DNA of 64,000 nucleotides from Oncomelania hupensis. Taxonomy: Eukaryota > Mollusca > Gastropoda > Littorinimorpha > Pomatiopsidae. The position numbers and the translations under genes are program-made. Shown one piece after another: positions 11,261 through 22,236 of the stretch; within the stretch, counting starts at the first letter, position 1; the number at the start of each line of letters is the position of its first letter. The stretch covers positions 89,738,725-89,802,724 of the forward strand of contig CM072513.1 of assembly GCA_036898135.1 (NCBI GenBank), given 5' to 3'. Below the pieces are notes generated by a model. That model was not told the DNA's origin and did no database searches. It saw nothing but the letters and a program-made list of their open reading frames with translations.

Positions 11261-11329
11261 CCATATAAACCACATACAATCCTACATCAGCACTATCAAC
11301 AAAATTATATCCCCCAGGGACCCTACGTC

Positions 11330-11520
11330 ATCCCTCCCTTTTGACAGGGGCACAGGACCATCACCCCTCTGTTATGTCATGATTGCGTCATCACACCCTA
11401 TCACCGTCCGGCCAGGCCTCCGCACCAGCGATGACGGCAGCCAATGACCCTGACCTCACATATCCTCATATGACGTCAGCCTATGACGTCAGCCGCGTCG
11501 GCACCGTCAGCCTATGACCC
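11330..11520. promoter_or_regulatory. Cluster of CRE-like sites with two perfect TGACGTCA palindromes
   Basis: TGACGTCA occurs at 11471-11478 and 11484-11491 inside a 13-base repeat. Half-site variants lie nearby (acgtcat near 11330, gcgtcat near 11387, ccgtcag near 11505). These match the CREB/ATF consensus. No gene starts clearly follow; a decayed LINE fragment lies 70 bases downstream, so this could be the remnant promoter of a mobile element. Confidence 0.4.
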
Positions 11521-11559
11521 AAAAAAAATGGTCTATGGTAGGCTCCCTTACTTACTACT

Positions 11560-12060
11560 TGTGTGGACTCTAAATCAGTTTTTTCAAAGTTTAAACTCTT
11601 ACTATAATAACGCCAGAAGTGCTATTTTATGTGAAATAAAGTACCTTTTTCATTGCTTAATCATAAATGGTACTAATGTTAAGTTTTGTTGGATACCATC
11701 TCATTGTGGTTTAGCTCATAATAACTAGGCAGACAGGACAGCAAAAGAAGGGGCTAGGAAACCACATGCACACACTGCTATTCAAATTAATATCCCATTA
11801 TCCAAAAATGAAATATACAGTATACTTTTTTTTAAAGCTAAAACATACTTTTCCTAATAAAAAAATATATATAGCGAAAATTCACAATATCCTCGACCAA
11901 TAACCTCTTTAGTAGATCGCCTTGCTTTCATTTTTTGGAGAACAAAGTACTGCAAGAATATTGTTTGCATTTGCAAAAATAATATAGCTATAAAACATAT
12001 TATTCATGACTGCAGTGTAACAAGACAATATAATATATTCCACAGCACATTCATTCATAC
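11560..12060 (+). pseudogene. RNase H fragment of an I-like LINE
   Basis: Translating with stops, the stretch matches the RNase H and C-terminal part of the intact element at 48706-51646. Shared motifs include HCLIINGT, FCWIPSHCG and an AD-R-AK block. An in-frame stop follows the CWIPSHCG segment, and several more follow. It is a dead 5'-truncated copy, directly abutting the 3' tail of an RTE-like LINE in the opposite orientation. Confidence 0.8.
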
Positions 12061-12454
12061 ATCCTATCCTATCCTGTCCCGTAACCCGGAGGTCGTAGGG
12101 GCACCACAGATGATCGTTTAACCAGCATACTCCATCTTTCTCTGTCCTCAGCAACCCTGATGGCTTCGCTCAGTGTCAAACCAGTCCATTCTCGAATGTT
12201 GTCCTCCCACCTCTTTTTCGGTCTCCCTCTTCTTCTACCTCCTTGCATTGTGCCTTGCAGAATAGTCTTTGCAAGGCCTGATGATCTGGTGACATACCAT
12301 CAGAGTTTCCGTTTCTTCACTACTGTGAGCAGGTCATCGTGTTGTCCAATGGCTTGTGTGCTGGTCTGTCGGACTTCGTCGTTGATGATGTGTTGGGTAT
12401 AGGAAATGCCCATAAGTCTTCTGTAGCACCTCATATGCATGCTTTGTATTCTTC
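12061..12454 (-). mobile_element. RTE-like LINE (family A) 3' fragment, copy A1
   Basis: The minus strand encodes the C-terminal RWYGH-to-REWTGL region and ends in the (GGATA)n tail (atcctatcctatcctg on the plus strand). 5'-truncated. A frameshift lies near 12300, where the WYGHV coding segment is shortened. Confidence 0.85.
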
Positions 12455-12779
12455 ATACATGTACTGTTTAAAGTACAAATATTGACTATTGGAGAATCAT
12501 AGCAAAATCTTTAATTCATAGTCCTGTTGTACATTTTCTATAAAAAGAACAATCATATTCATAAAAAGTCATCGCTTGAAGATGACTTTAATTATGAGAG
12601 TATTGCATAAAGGTTTAGGTTACTTTGTTAGATGTATTTATTTATTTATTTATTTATGGTTTGATTTGGATTTCTTCTTCTACCAGGATGATGACGTGTA
12701 AAACTACGTCACCCACACAGAATGAAACGGACTCAGCTAGAATACTACAGCAACCAAATCAATCACAATATTGATTTAT
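12455..12779. other. Unassigned AT-rich sequence with short TTTA repeat
   Basis: Contains six tttatttatt-type repeats at 12628-12655. No gene signature recognised. Confidence 0.5.
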
Positions 12780-13061
12780 TTTCTTTACGTATTTTATCAG
12801 TTCAAGAGCTCCTCAAGGCGCTGGTCGATACAGGATCTACAGGATACAGGCACTAACCTGCAACCTTCGGGCGAAATATAGTCTGACGCCCATGCGTCTA
12901 TATCAAGCGAGTAATGTACCATACCGCCAGTTGAAGAGACCATGTCCCACGTTATCCAAGGGCAAAGTGTTCACGAAGCAGGACGCTAGCTCTTGTTTTC
13001 ATGAGATCAAGCTGGACGAAGTAATTTCTGAGCTGACGACGTTCATCGCACCTTTTGGGCG

Positions 13062-13660
13062 TGTTACATTCGTTGTTGTTTTGTTTTTTTATCAGTTGAT
13101 TCAGCCCCGATGCTTGAAATCTGATAAGTGTAACTTAGATTCGTTTATCCACGCAGCCTGCTCACTTATCAACAAGGCAAGAGTCGTCGTATGTAGTTTT
13201 CCAACTTTATTCAGCGAACATCAACTGCATACAATCGCTTTTTCCACTCTCAACTTTTCACTTTCATCACTCCTCTCTCAACTCAAAAAGTGCGGTACAT
13301 ATATAGCCTCTCCACACTCCAGAGTAAGGAAGAACATTCGGGCAAGACACAATTTAAACCAATCAGAACAAATTTTGTCATCACTGTCTCACGTCATACA
13401 ACCATATTTAGAATGGAAGCGTCTCTAGTTACCACTAGAATTATTCACACGTTTCGATCGATAGTAAACAACCAACTCTAGAAAATTCTCAAATAATATC
13501 GACCAACTAAAATTATCAACGTTATACAAAGCTTTTTCTAACAACAACAACGCAAAATCAAATCAAAGGTACACTCTGTTATTGCATGCTTTGCAAAATA
13601 AAACGATCAAATCTATCGCGCGCGTCACACACGAACTATCGTGCGCATTTCAACGTAACA
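13062..13660 (+). mobile_element. Solo LTR (family L), copy 1
   Basis: 599 bp with TGTTAC at the left end and GTAACA at the right, flanked by a perfect 5-bp duplication gggcg (13057-13061 and 13661-13665). It interrupts the RT reading frame of the Gypsy remnant, so it is younger than that element. Related copies are at 35998-36573 and 47914-48538. Confidence 0.92.
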
Positions 13661-14073
13661 GGGCGATTCAGATTCAATAGACTGCCATACGAAATCTCCT
13701 CTAGATTCTCAAGGGTCTGGACGGTGTGCTGTGTCTCATAGCTGACATTCTGATTTACGGCAAAGACAGGACAGAAAATGACATGCGAATGAAGTGTGTC
13801 TTCAGAGGCTTCGCGAGAGTGGCATGACACAGAATACCAAACAGTTTGAATTCTCCAAGAATCAGATCGAGTACTTCGGCCACGCTATCGATGCTGATGG
13901 TCTAAAACAGGATTCAAAGAAGGTTAAAGTCATCATCGACACGAAGACGCTAGTAAACGTCGCAGACGTCCGAAGATTGCTGGGGATGGTTAACCAGTAG
14001 ATGAAATTTCTGCCGAATCTTGCAGAGAAGACGAAATCTCTCAGAGACTTATTGCATAAAAAGAACGCACGGA

Positions 14074-14106
14074 CCTGGGGGGGTGGGGGGGGGGGGGGGT
14101 GGGGGA
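14074..14106 (+). other. G-run with quadruplex potential
   Basis: About 27 G within 30 bases, broken only by single T residues, inside the Gypsy remnant just after the LLHKKNARTW segment. Length may be unreliable. Confidence 0.6.
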
Positions 14107-14925
14107 AACAACAGGAAAAAACTTTTTGCCAAGTTGAAGACTCGTGCTCTTTAGTCCAGAGCTCGAAACAGTCGTGTCAGCCGATTCTACCACGACCCAA
14201 ACCTATCGCCTATTCCAACCAATCTCTAACTAAAACGAAAAAGACGTAATTCCCAGATTAAGAAGGAAGCACTCACGATCACGTGGTGCTTAAAATACTG
14301 GTCCGACCTTCTCGTTGGCATGAAATTCAGGGTGGAGACGAACCACCAACCATTGCTGCCTGTTTTCTACCAAGTCGATTGATGAGCTACCCATCAGAAT
14401 TCTGCGTTTCAGAATGCGGTTGCTGCGCTTCGGTTTCAACATCAAGCATGTGCCAGGACTGTATACAGCTAACGAGTGACGCTCTGTCGCGTGCACCGCA
14501 ATAGACGAGCAGCCAGTCAGATGGAGAGCTGACAGCGCTTACTGAAGTGTACGAAATACAGTGCTACTCACTCTTCCTGCTTCTGATCAATGAAGAGATC
14601 ATCAGGACAGAGCTGAAGAGGGACGACACGCTGGCTGCGAGTGGTCATGCACTACGTCATCAATGGAGGACCTGAGAAAAGGCGGTCAAGACGTACTGGA
14701 ACGAAACAGGCAATCTGTCACTGCATGACGAACTACTGACGAGAGGACGAAAACCGGTCGTTCCTCCAGAACATACTTCGTTACCTCCATGATGGACATC
14801 AAGGGTTCGTGAAGACGAAGGACAACGTACGCTGCCAATTGTGTATCGTGGCCGGGCCTGTCCAGAGACATGGAAGTGATGGTAAAAGCCTGCCCAGAGT
14901 GCTATAAAGACAGGAAGTCGAGGAT

Positions 14926-15564
14926 CGATTATCGTTGTTGTTAAGGTGTCGACGTGGTGATTCGTCCTTAACGTTTACGCAATAGGACGTTAAGCTTTGC
15001 TTTATTTTCCTTCCGAGCCAATGAAGGGGACTCCATTTCTTAATCGCCCATGGTCACGAATTGCGGCCGCCAGTTGTTTTTTATTTTCAGGAGTGGCCAG
15101 TGACGTATTCAGTTCCCAAACACTTATATTTTGTCGGTTTTGGACTCACAGGCACAGCAATTCGATGCAAAATTGAACTAAAAAAAAAAAAAACTGGCTA
15201 AAATCTGGTGGTACTGTTATTTAGTTCATAATGGAGTCAGGCGTTGTTGGGAGAACCGCTCTGCGCTGATAATGCTGCGCCATGCAGTTTCGGCGTCAGC
15301 GAGCCTACTGCGCGCACAAAGAAGGAAGATTCGGAACTCGCACTCTAGTATTGTCAGTAGATAATTATCAAACTATCGACCTTAATTATAATGTAATGTT
15401 AAGGAGTTGTGTACGCAGAATAAAAACCAGTCAACACAAAAGAACAACAATCTCCACGACATAATCCACAGTAGATTTAATTGTTATTTTTTTGTTCATT
15501 TATTTTATTTCTTTATTTTCTTCTAGCAATTTCACGCAGGTTCAAAATGTGGTGTTTTTTCGAC
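14926..15564. other. Unassigned sequence downstream of Gypsy pol
   Basis: No coding match. It contains an A-run (15180-15192), an aataaa-like site near 15420 and TTTATTT repeats near 15500. It could be the eroded 3' LTR of the Gypsy element, but no boundaries or target duplication were found. Confidence 0.4.
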
Positions 15565-16534
15565 CAGGTGGTTGAAAAGTATCTCCCTATTAAAAATTGT
15601 TACAACGTTTGTAATTTATAGCATTGCACTGGAACGAAACAAACTGTATTGGGACCTTGATTGATTGATTGATTGATTGATTGTTGCTTTAGGTCCAGCG
15701 GACTCTTCCGAGCCAAATCAGGACCGGACAACCCCCAATCCGCATAAAAGATCTGCCGAAACAACCCTAGTGGGAAAATTGAATGCCCTCCACCGGCCAG
15801 TCACTTTACAATAAAGACATCCCACGCAGGGGACGGCTGAGGCTTTACCCCAACTACTCGAACCCCCCGTTACAAAAACAAAATAGAATACAAATCATTA
15901 TAAATCATCAACAAAACACATACATATAAAATGCCTGTAGTGCTAAATAATAACATCATAGGAAGCCCTAGTGACCACCCGGCAGAAAGCGTCCATCACT
16001 CCCAAGCTGATCCAACAGACCTCATACACAAACAAGGAGTCTTGTCCAGGAAGAGTTTTCAAGAAAAAAGGTAGGTCATTGATCTAGCGAAGAAGAAGAT
16101 AGTATAGCAGAGTGATAGGACAGATCAGGAATGGGAAAGAGCAAATGAGGAAGACAGCGACAGTGGGAATTTAAAGCACTAAATTTCCAGAAAGTGGGGA
16201 TACTATTTATACTGAAACCCCCGGCACTCCAACGGGGGTACTGTTGCCGCAGTGAATCAGTCATGCCTACAAAGGCAAGACAGGTTTTCAACTGGGGCTT
16301 TCACTTTTCCCTTTATAGGTTAGAACAATCTACAGTGGCAAGATTGCTCATGACCCCAAGGGGTTATTGGGACCTTACAGTGGTAGAGTTTAATTACTGG
16401 TCTCTGATTTCATCCCACAGTGACAAAAGCAGCCCATAACGGCTCGTCGCCCGACACCTGATCTGATGTATTTCGCCAGCAGAGTTCGATTACACCGTAT
16501 CAGGTGATAGGGAGTTTTTTTTTTCAACCACCCT
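15565..16534. mobile_element. Fold-back MITE (family F), copy 1, split by family D
   Basis: Left end aggtggttgaaaagtatctc and right end gagttttttttttcaaccac are inverted. Inner segments match the copy at 58847-59249 (ttacagtggtagagtttaat, ctcacagtga). A family D retroposon (15659-16364) sits inside with a 12-bp target duplication. Confidence 0.8.
15659..16364 (-). mobile_element. Retroposon family D, long form, copy D1
   Basis: 706 bp flanked by the 12-bp duplication tattgggacctt (15647-15658 and 16365-16376). On the minus strand it starts with the palindrome ACCCCTTGGGGT, then has TATAAAGG, then a second GC hairpin (ACCCCCGTTGG...GCCGGGGG), and ends in a (CAAT)n tail. No conserved reading frame. 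The flanking repeats and simple tail indicate target-primed retroposition by another element's machinery. Confidence 0.9.
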
Positions 16535-16851
16535 CTATATAAACGAAAGTCATGACTGGTGAAAGAAGGTTAGGATTAGGAGAAGGGAGGGAAGGGGAAA
16601 GGGGGGGGGGGTATGGCCAGCAAAGCTAGGGATAACGGTGTTTATAATGAAATTCCACCTCAAAATGTATATACACATTTTAAAAAAATCTACACATATA
16701 TCTGTTTCATGTTTTTTTACATAAAAAGAGATTCCATGAATAAAATGTACATACATGTTTAAAATCCAGCATATACATATATTCCCCAACAACAAATGTG
16801 TTTATAAGCACAAACTTTAAGTCATGGCATAGCACTGCATAGCGCTTACCA
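16535..16851. other. Unassigned sequence with G-run
   Basis: Contains a G-run at about 16600-16610. No gene recognised. Confidence 0.5.
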
Positions 16852-17588
16852 TGTTGATTGATTGATTGATTGATTGTTGCTTTAGGTCCAGCGGACTCTT
16901 CCGAGCCAAATCAGGACCGGACAACCCCCAATCCGCGTAAAAGATCTGCCGAAACAACCCTAGTGGGAAAATTGAATGCCCTCCACCGGCCAGTCACTTT
17001 ACAATAAAGACATCCCACGCAGGGGACGGCTGAGGCTTCACCCCAACTACTCGAACCCCCGGTTACAAAAACAAAATAGAATACAAACATCATTATAAAT
17101 CATCAACAAAACACATACATATAAAATGCCTATAGTGCTAAATAATACAATCAAAGGAAGCCCTAGTGACCACCTGGAAGAAAGCGTCCAACACTCCCAA
17201 GCTGATCCAACAGACCTCATACACAAACAAGGAGTCTTGTCCAGGAAGAGTTTTCAAGAAAAAAGGTAGGTCATTGATCTAGCAAAGAAGAAGATAGTAT
17301 AGCAGAGTGATAGGACAGATCAGGAATGGGAAAGAGCAAATGAAGAAGACAGCGACAGTGGGAATTTAAAGCACTAAATTTCCAGAAAGTGGGGATACTA
17401 TTTATACTGAAACCCCCGGCACTCCAACGGGGGGGAGGGCGGGGGAGGGTGGGGTGGAACTGTTGCCGCAGTGAGTCAGTCATGCCTACAAAGGCAAGAC
17501 AGGTTTTCAACTGGGGCTTTCACTTTTCCCTTTATAATATAGGTTAGAACAATCTACAGTGGCAAGATTGCTCATGACCCCAAGGGGT
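16852..17588 (-). mobile_element. Retroposon family D, long form, copy D2
   Basis: Same structure as D1, with a small GGGGAGGGCGGGGG expansion near 17430. Flanked on the right by aagcgctt and on the left by agcgcttacca, which recurs after D3. Confidence 0.9.
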
Positions 17589-17596
17589 AAGCGCTT

Positions 17597-18247
17597 TGAT
17601 TGACTTATTGTTGCTTTAGGTCCAGCGGACTCTTCCGAGCCAAATCAGGACCGGACAACCCCCGATCCGCATAAAAGATCTGCTGAAACAACCCCAGTGG
17701 GAAAATTGAATGCCCTCCACCGGCCAGTCACTTTACAATAAAGACATCCCACGCGGGGGACGGCTGAGGGTTGACGTCAACTACGCGAACCCCCGGTTAC
17801 AAAAACAAAATAGAATACAAACATCATTATAAATCATCAACAAAACACATACATATAAAATGCCTATAGTGCTAAATAGTACAATCATAGGAAGCCCTAG
17901 TGACCACCCGGCAGAAAGCGTCCAACACTCCCAAGCTGATCCAACAGACCTCATACACAAACAAGGAGTCTTGTCCAGGAAGAGTTTTCAAGAAAAAAGG
18001 TAGGTCATTGATCTAGCGAAGAAGAAGATAATATAGCAGAGTGAAGGACAGAGCAGGAATAGGAAAGAGTAAATGAGGAAGACAGCGACAGTGGGAATTT
18101 AAAGCACTAAATTTCCATAAAGTGGGGATACTATTTATACTGAAAACCCCCGGCACTCCAACGGGGGTACTGTTGCCGCAGTGAATCTGTCTTGCCTATA
18201 AAGGAAAGACAGGTTTTCAACTGTGGCTTTCACTGTTCCCTTTATAA
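17597..18247 (-). mobile_element. Retroposon family D, copy D3, 5'-truncated
   Basis: Lacks the outermost 5' part (stops at TATAAAG). Flanked by agcgctt on the left (17590-17596) and agcgcttacca on the right (18248-18258). Together with D2 there are three copies of the target, so one site was used twice. Confidence 0.88.
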
Positions 18248-18371
18248 AGCGCTTACCAACAAAAGTTAAGAAACAGTCAAACCAAGCAAAAATGGAACAA
18301 AAATGATAAACCACTGTTTGTCTCTTTCCTATAAAAAAAAATGTCAATATAATTATAACAAATGCTGCAAG

Positions 18372-18886
18372 TTAGTTATTCCTTGCTTACAGGGTCCAGC
18401 GGACTGAGCCGGATCAGGACCAAAAAATCAGGACCACAACTTGGTTGAAAGAGGTCTCACCCTTGACCCGTATATAAGATCTGCTGAAACAACCTTAGTG
18501 GTAACACTGAAGGCATTCCACCAGCCGGTCACTTTACAATAAAGGCATCCCGTGAAGGGAGGGGACGCTGAAGCTATACTATAATTTATCAAACCCCTGT
18601 TTCCAAAAACAAAATAAAATATAAACATCATTATAAAATATCAACAAAACGCATACATATAAAATGCCTGCCTTGCTAAATAATATCTTAGGAAGCCCCA
18701 GTGACCATTTGGCAGAAAGCGTCCAATAATCACAAGCTGACCCAACAGACCTCATACACCAATAAGGAGTTTTGGAAGAGTTTTCAAGAAAAAGGTTAGG
18801 TGACTGATCTAGCGAAGAAAAAGATAGTATGTATAGTAGATTGATAGAACAGAGTAGGAATGAGAAAGAACAAAGGAGAAAGACAA
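18372..18886 (-). mobile_element. Retroposon family D, copy D4, diverged with (CTAA)n-type tail
   Basis: The tail side begins ttagttattccttgcttaca instead of the TTGA repeat. It is truncated at agacaac, where D5 begins. Confidence 0.85.
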
Positions 18887-19468
18887 CATTACATTACATT
18901 ATTATTGCTTTAGGTCCAGCGGACTCTTCCGAGCCAAATCAGGACCGGACAACCCCCGATCCGCATAAAAGATCTGCCGAAACAGCCCTAGTGGTAAAAC
19001 CGAAAGCTCTCCACCAGCCAGTCACTTTACAATATATAAAGACATCCCACGCAGGGGACGGCTGAGGCTTCACCCCAACTTATCGAACCCCCGTTTACAA
19101 AAACAAAATAGAATACAAACATCATTATAAATTATCAACAAAACACATACATGTAAAATGCCTACATTGCTTAATAATAACATCATAGAAAGCCCTAGTG
19201 ACCACCTGGCAGAAAGCGTCCAATATTCCCAAGCTGATCCAACAGACCTCATACACAAACAAGGAGTCTTGTCCCGAAAGAGTTTTCAAGAAAAAAGGTA
19301 GGAGACTGGTCTAGCGAAGAAGACGATAGTATAGCAGATTGATAGAACAGAGCAGGAATGAGAAAGAGCAAATGAGAAAAACAGCGACAGTGGGAATTTA
19401 AAGCACTACATTTCCAGAAAGTGGGGATACTATTTATACTGAAACCCCCGGCACCCCAACAGGGGTAT
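18887..19468 (-). mobile_element. Retroposon family D, short form, copy D5, with (ATGTA)n-type tail
   Basis: The tail side is attacattacatta. The element ends at the GC hairpin cggcaccccaacaggggt. Confidence 0.87.
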
Positions 19469-19678
19469 TTTAAAACAAACGTACGCGATACTAGAACATA
19501 ATAATATAATTATATTTCTAAAAGCTACTGCCAATGAGAAATTCCATCAGAAACAAATCAATACAAATATGATGTGTAATGTTCCATCGAATCTCTCAAT
19601 ATGACAACAACTCAAGGCTTATAAACAAATAACAATTCAAACTGTTTACAAAGTTGAAACTAAAATAATGTGTACAGC

Positions 19679-19765
19679 TTGATTTGATTTGATTTGATTT
19701 TTTTGTTTATAGGGTCCAGTGAACTTTTAGCAGACATAGCTGGCTAAACGGGTCTATCACGTACA
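19679..19765 (-). mobile_element. Retroposon family D 3' fragment, copy D6, with (AAATC)n-type tail
   Basis: Only the gtccagtgaac-side 3' end is recognisable next to a gatttgatttgattt tail, so it is strongly 5'-truncated. The sequence from 19766 to 20108 is otherwise unassigned. Confidence 0.6.
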
Positions 19766-20108
19766 GGATCAGGAACACGCATTTAATTCACCAAAAACAC
19801 ACATACAAATTCATGATGATACTATCAAATATGACTACCCTATCACATCCTGAGGTAAATAAAGTTAGGTAATGCTGAGGGCGTCAAGTCTTCCGCTTAA
19901 TTTGTCACCTCCAGATTACACAAAAGTTTTTAAAATATATGACAAATATTCATAAGACTCAAAATACATTTTTTTAAAGTCCACACTGGCAAATAACTCC
20001 TGAGAGACCCACAGATCATCCCGGTGTGTCAAATTTTCACTACCTAGCCACCACTGACAAGCAGGCCAACCAGAACATCATCAAAATGTTGAGAAACAGT
20101 TAAAATTT

Positions 20109-20716
20109 GTTAGTTAGTTAGTTATTCATTGCTTACAGGGTCCAGCGGACTGCAAAGAGGACCACAAAATCAAGACCACAACTTCGCTGAAAGAGGACTC
20201 TCCCCTGATACGCATAAAAGATCTGCCGAAACAACCCTAGTGGTAACACTGAAGGCACTCCATCAGCCGGTCATTTTATAATAAAGACATCCCACGCAAG
20301 GGACGCTGGGATATACTTTAATTTATAGAACCCCCGTTTACAAAAAAAAAAAAAAAAAAAAAATATAAACATCATTATAAAATATCAACAAAACACATAC
20401 AAATAAAATGCCTACATTGCCAAATAATAACATCATAAGAAGCCCCAGTGACCACCTGACAGAAAGCGTCCAATATTCCCAAGCTGATCCAGCAGACATC
20501 ACACACATATGAGGAGTTTTGTCCTGGAAGAGTTTTCAAGAAAAAAGGTAGGTGACTGGTCTAGCGAAGAAGAAGATAGTACAGTAGATTGATAGAACAG
20601 AGTAGGAATGAGAAAGAACAAATGAGAAAGACAGTGACAGTGGGAATTTAAAGCACTAAATTTCCAGAAAGTGGGGATACTATTTATACTGAAACCCCCG
20701 GCACCCCCACAGGGGA
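20109..20716 (-). mobile_element. Retroposon family D, short form, copy D7
   Basis: The tail side is ttagttagttagttattcat. Contains an A-run of about 22 at 20340-20361. Ends at ggcacccccacagggg. Confidence 0.87.
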
Positions 20717-20935
20717 AAAGAGAAAAACAGTGAAAAGCGATTGATGGAAGACCAAAAAAATACAGGTGAATGACATATTGAAAGAGTGAATACTGTAGAC
20801 AACAGAAAAGAAAGGCCAAGTCAGAAATATAAAGAGTGATTATAAAAGAGGGAACTTCAAGCTCTAAACTTCCAGAAAATGGGGGAACTATTTTATACTT
20901 AAAAGATCCCCCAGTATCCCTACGGGAGAATTGTA
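20717..20935 (-). mobile_element. Diverged 5' part of a family D element
   Basis: Shares ttccagaaaatgggg, the actattttatact block and a hairpin cccccagtatccctacggga with family D, but is much more diverged. Confidence 0.7.
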
Positions 20936-21480
20936 TAATATAATCCATTTAGACAAACAAAACTCAGTGTTAACCTGAACTATAGGTATTAAACTTTGAC
21001 TGTAAATTGGTTATGGCACTTACTATTAAGACTATGTGATCACAAACTTAAAACAAACAAAAGGTTAATTAAATTAAAACAACAAAATAGGAGGAAAAAA
21101 AATAATAGAAAGAAATAGGGAGAGAAAGAATAGAAAAGAAATAAAGAATGTATTTGTATCCATTGTAAAAATATGTATAAAATAAAAGGTTCATAATACT
21201 TTAGAAGACCAGAGTATGAGAAATGTAAATAATAATATCGAGTACAATTCAACAAAATATGGCAACGTAGAATACAATTTTTCTCCAAAGTTTTCCTCTC
21301 TCTTCATATGATCATGTTGTTCTTGTGTAAATCCAAAACTAGCAATAAACGAAACAAATCAAAAAATAGTATTTTTGACCCAGCATGAATAGCAGTGCGA
21401 GTATATGTATTCATTCTTATGATAGGGAAAAACAAATCCAGGTTTTTCTCTCTGTGCGAAATGAGTCCTAAATAGTCCAA
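20936..21480. other. Unassigned AT-rich sequence
   Basis: No gene or recognisable repeat. Confidence 0.5.
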
Positions 21481-22030
21481 AAATGAAATTAAATTTGTTT
21501 TTTAAGTTTGTTCATATGTCCATCTGTACAAACCTTGCAAGTGCCTAAATTTCTCAGAACCTATTTCATAATCATAACCAGACTAGGTAGGATGGTGTAT
21601 AATATCTATGAGACCTCAAAAATGATCAGTGAATGAATTACTTCACTTAAAGGTCAAGGTCATATCATCAGCAAATGTTTGTCCAAAAAGTGTGATATTT
21701 CACAAAATTTCACTTTTTTGCTAAATTATTGATATTGAACTTACTATTCTTTGATGCATGATAAATACCAATGAGACACACATCATGTAAATCTGGTCAA
21801 CATTGCTCAGGTCAGCGTCACTGGAGCTGTCCAAAGTCGGTTTATATAGTTGAAGTGACCTTGACCCTAAACTATGAGAGAGAAAAAGTCCAAACTTGTA
21901 TGCAGAGATAACAGCTTTCATATAATATATTATGTTGAAGGTGGGGGTGAACTGCACATAAAGAACAGTACATGCATGTCAGGTTCTCCAGAGATTGTAT
22001 CCTTGTCTTACGTTTTCTAAATTGCCCAAT
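21481..22030. repeat. Dispersed repeat (family E) carrying AGGTCAAGGTCA motifs, copy 1
   Basis: Shares long blocks with 27595-28110 and 28935-29540 (cttgcaagtg, gatcagtgaatgaat, tatgagagagaaaaagtccaaac). Contains aggtcaaggtca at 21651-21662 and tgaccttgac near 21856. No coding frame. Confidence 0.75.
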
Positions 22031-22190
22031 TAATACATTCCAGTGTGAGGAGAAAGGGAGAGGGGGGTAGTGGGTCACAGAGGTCACATGACACATACCC
22101 CTCTACCTCCCCCTCCCCTACTCCCCACAGCACATCAAAACAAAATTCGTTTAGAGAATTTTGGTTAGGGACAGGAAAGATGATGCTGAT

Positions 22191-22236
22191 ATTCCACATA
22201 ATTTATACTGAGACCCCCGGTACCCCTACGGGGGAT
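22191..22236 (-). repeat. Isolated GC hairpin 5' module like that of family D
   Basis: On the minus strand it reads a CCCCCGTAGGGG start, then TACCGGGGGT, then CAGTATAAAT, matching the 5' end of short-form family D. What follows is not family D, so the module is shared between families or the rest has been lost. Confidence 0.6.

Larger units (their letters stand above)
12780..14925 (+). pseudogene. Degenerate Ty3/Gypsy pol gene, split by a solo LTR
   Basis: In order there are: a retropepsin motif LVDTGS (12821-12838); a reverse transcriptase palm segment with the FTKQDA and FIAPFG motifs (about 12960-13061); the rest of the RT connection domain with YFGHAIDADG and RRLLGMVNQ (13790-14000); an RNase H segment ending in a GLYTANE-ALSRAPQ-like block in shifted frames (14283-14504); and an H2C2-type integrase zinc region (about 14780-14920). 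Stops, frameshifts and a PR-RT deletion make it non-functional. A foreign solo LTR occupies 13062-13660. Downstream LTR not identified with confidence. Confidence 0.85.

Noticed and set aside
16076..16291. Recurring 70-residue frames in family D copies (also 17271-17510, 54843-55049, 56150-56362)
   Set aside because: They appear because the repeat is recent; frames are broken by indels differently in each copy and have no domain.
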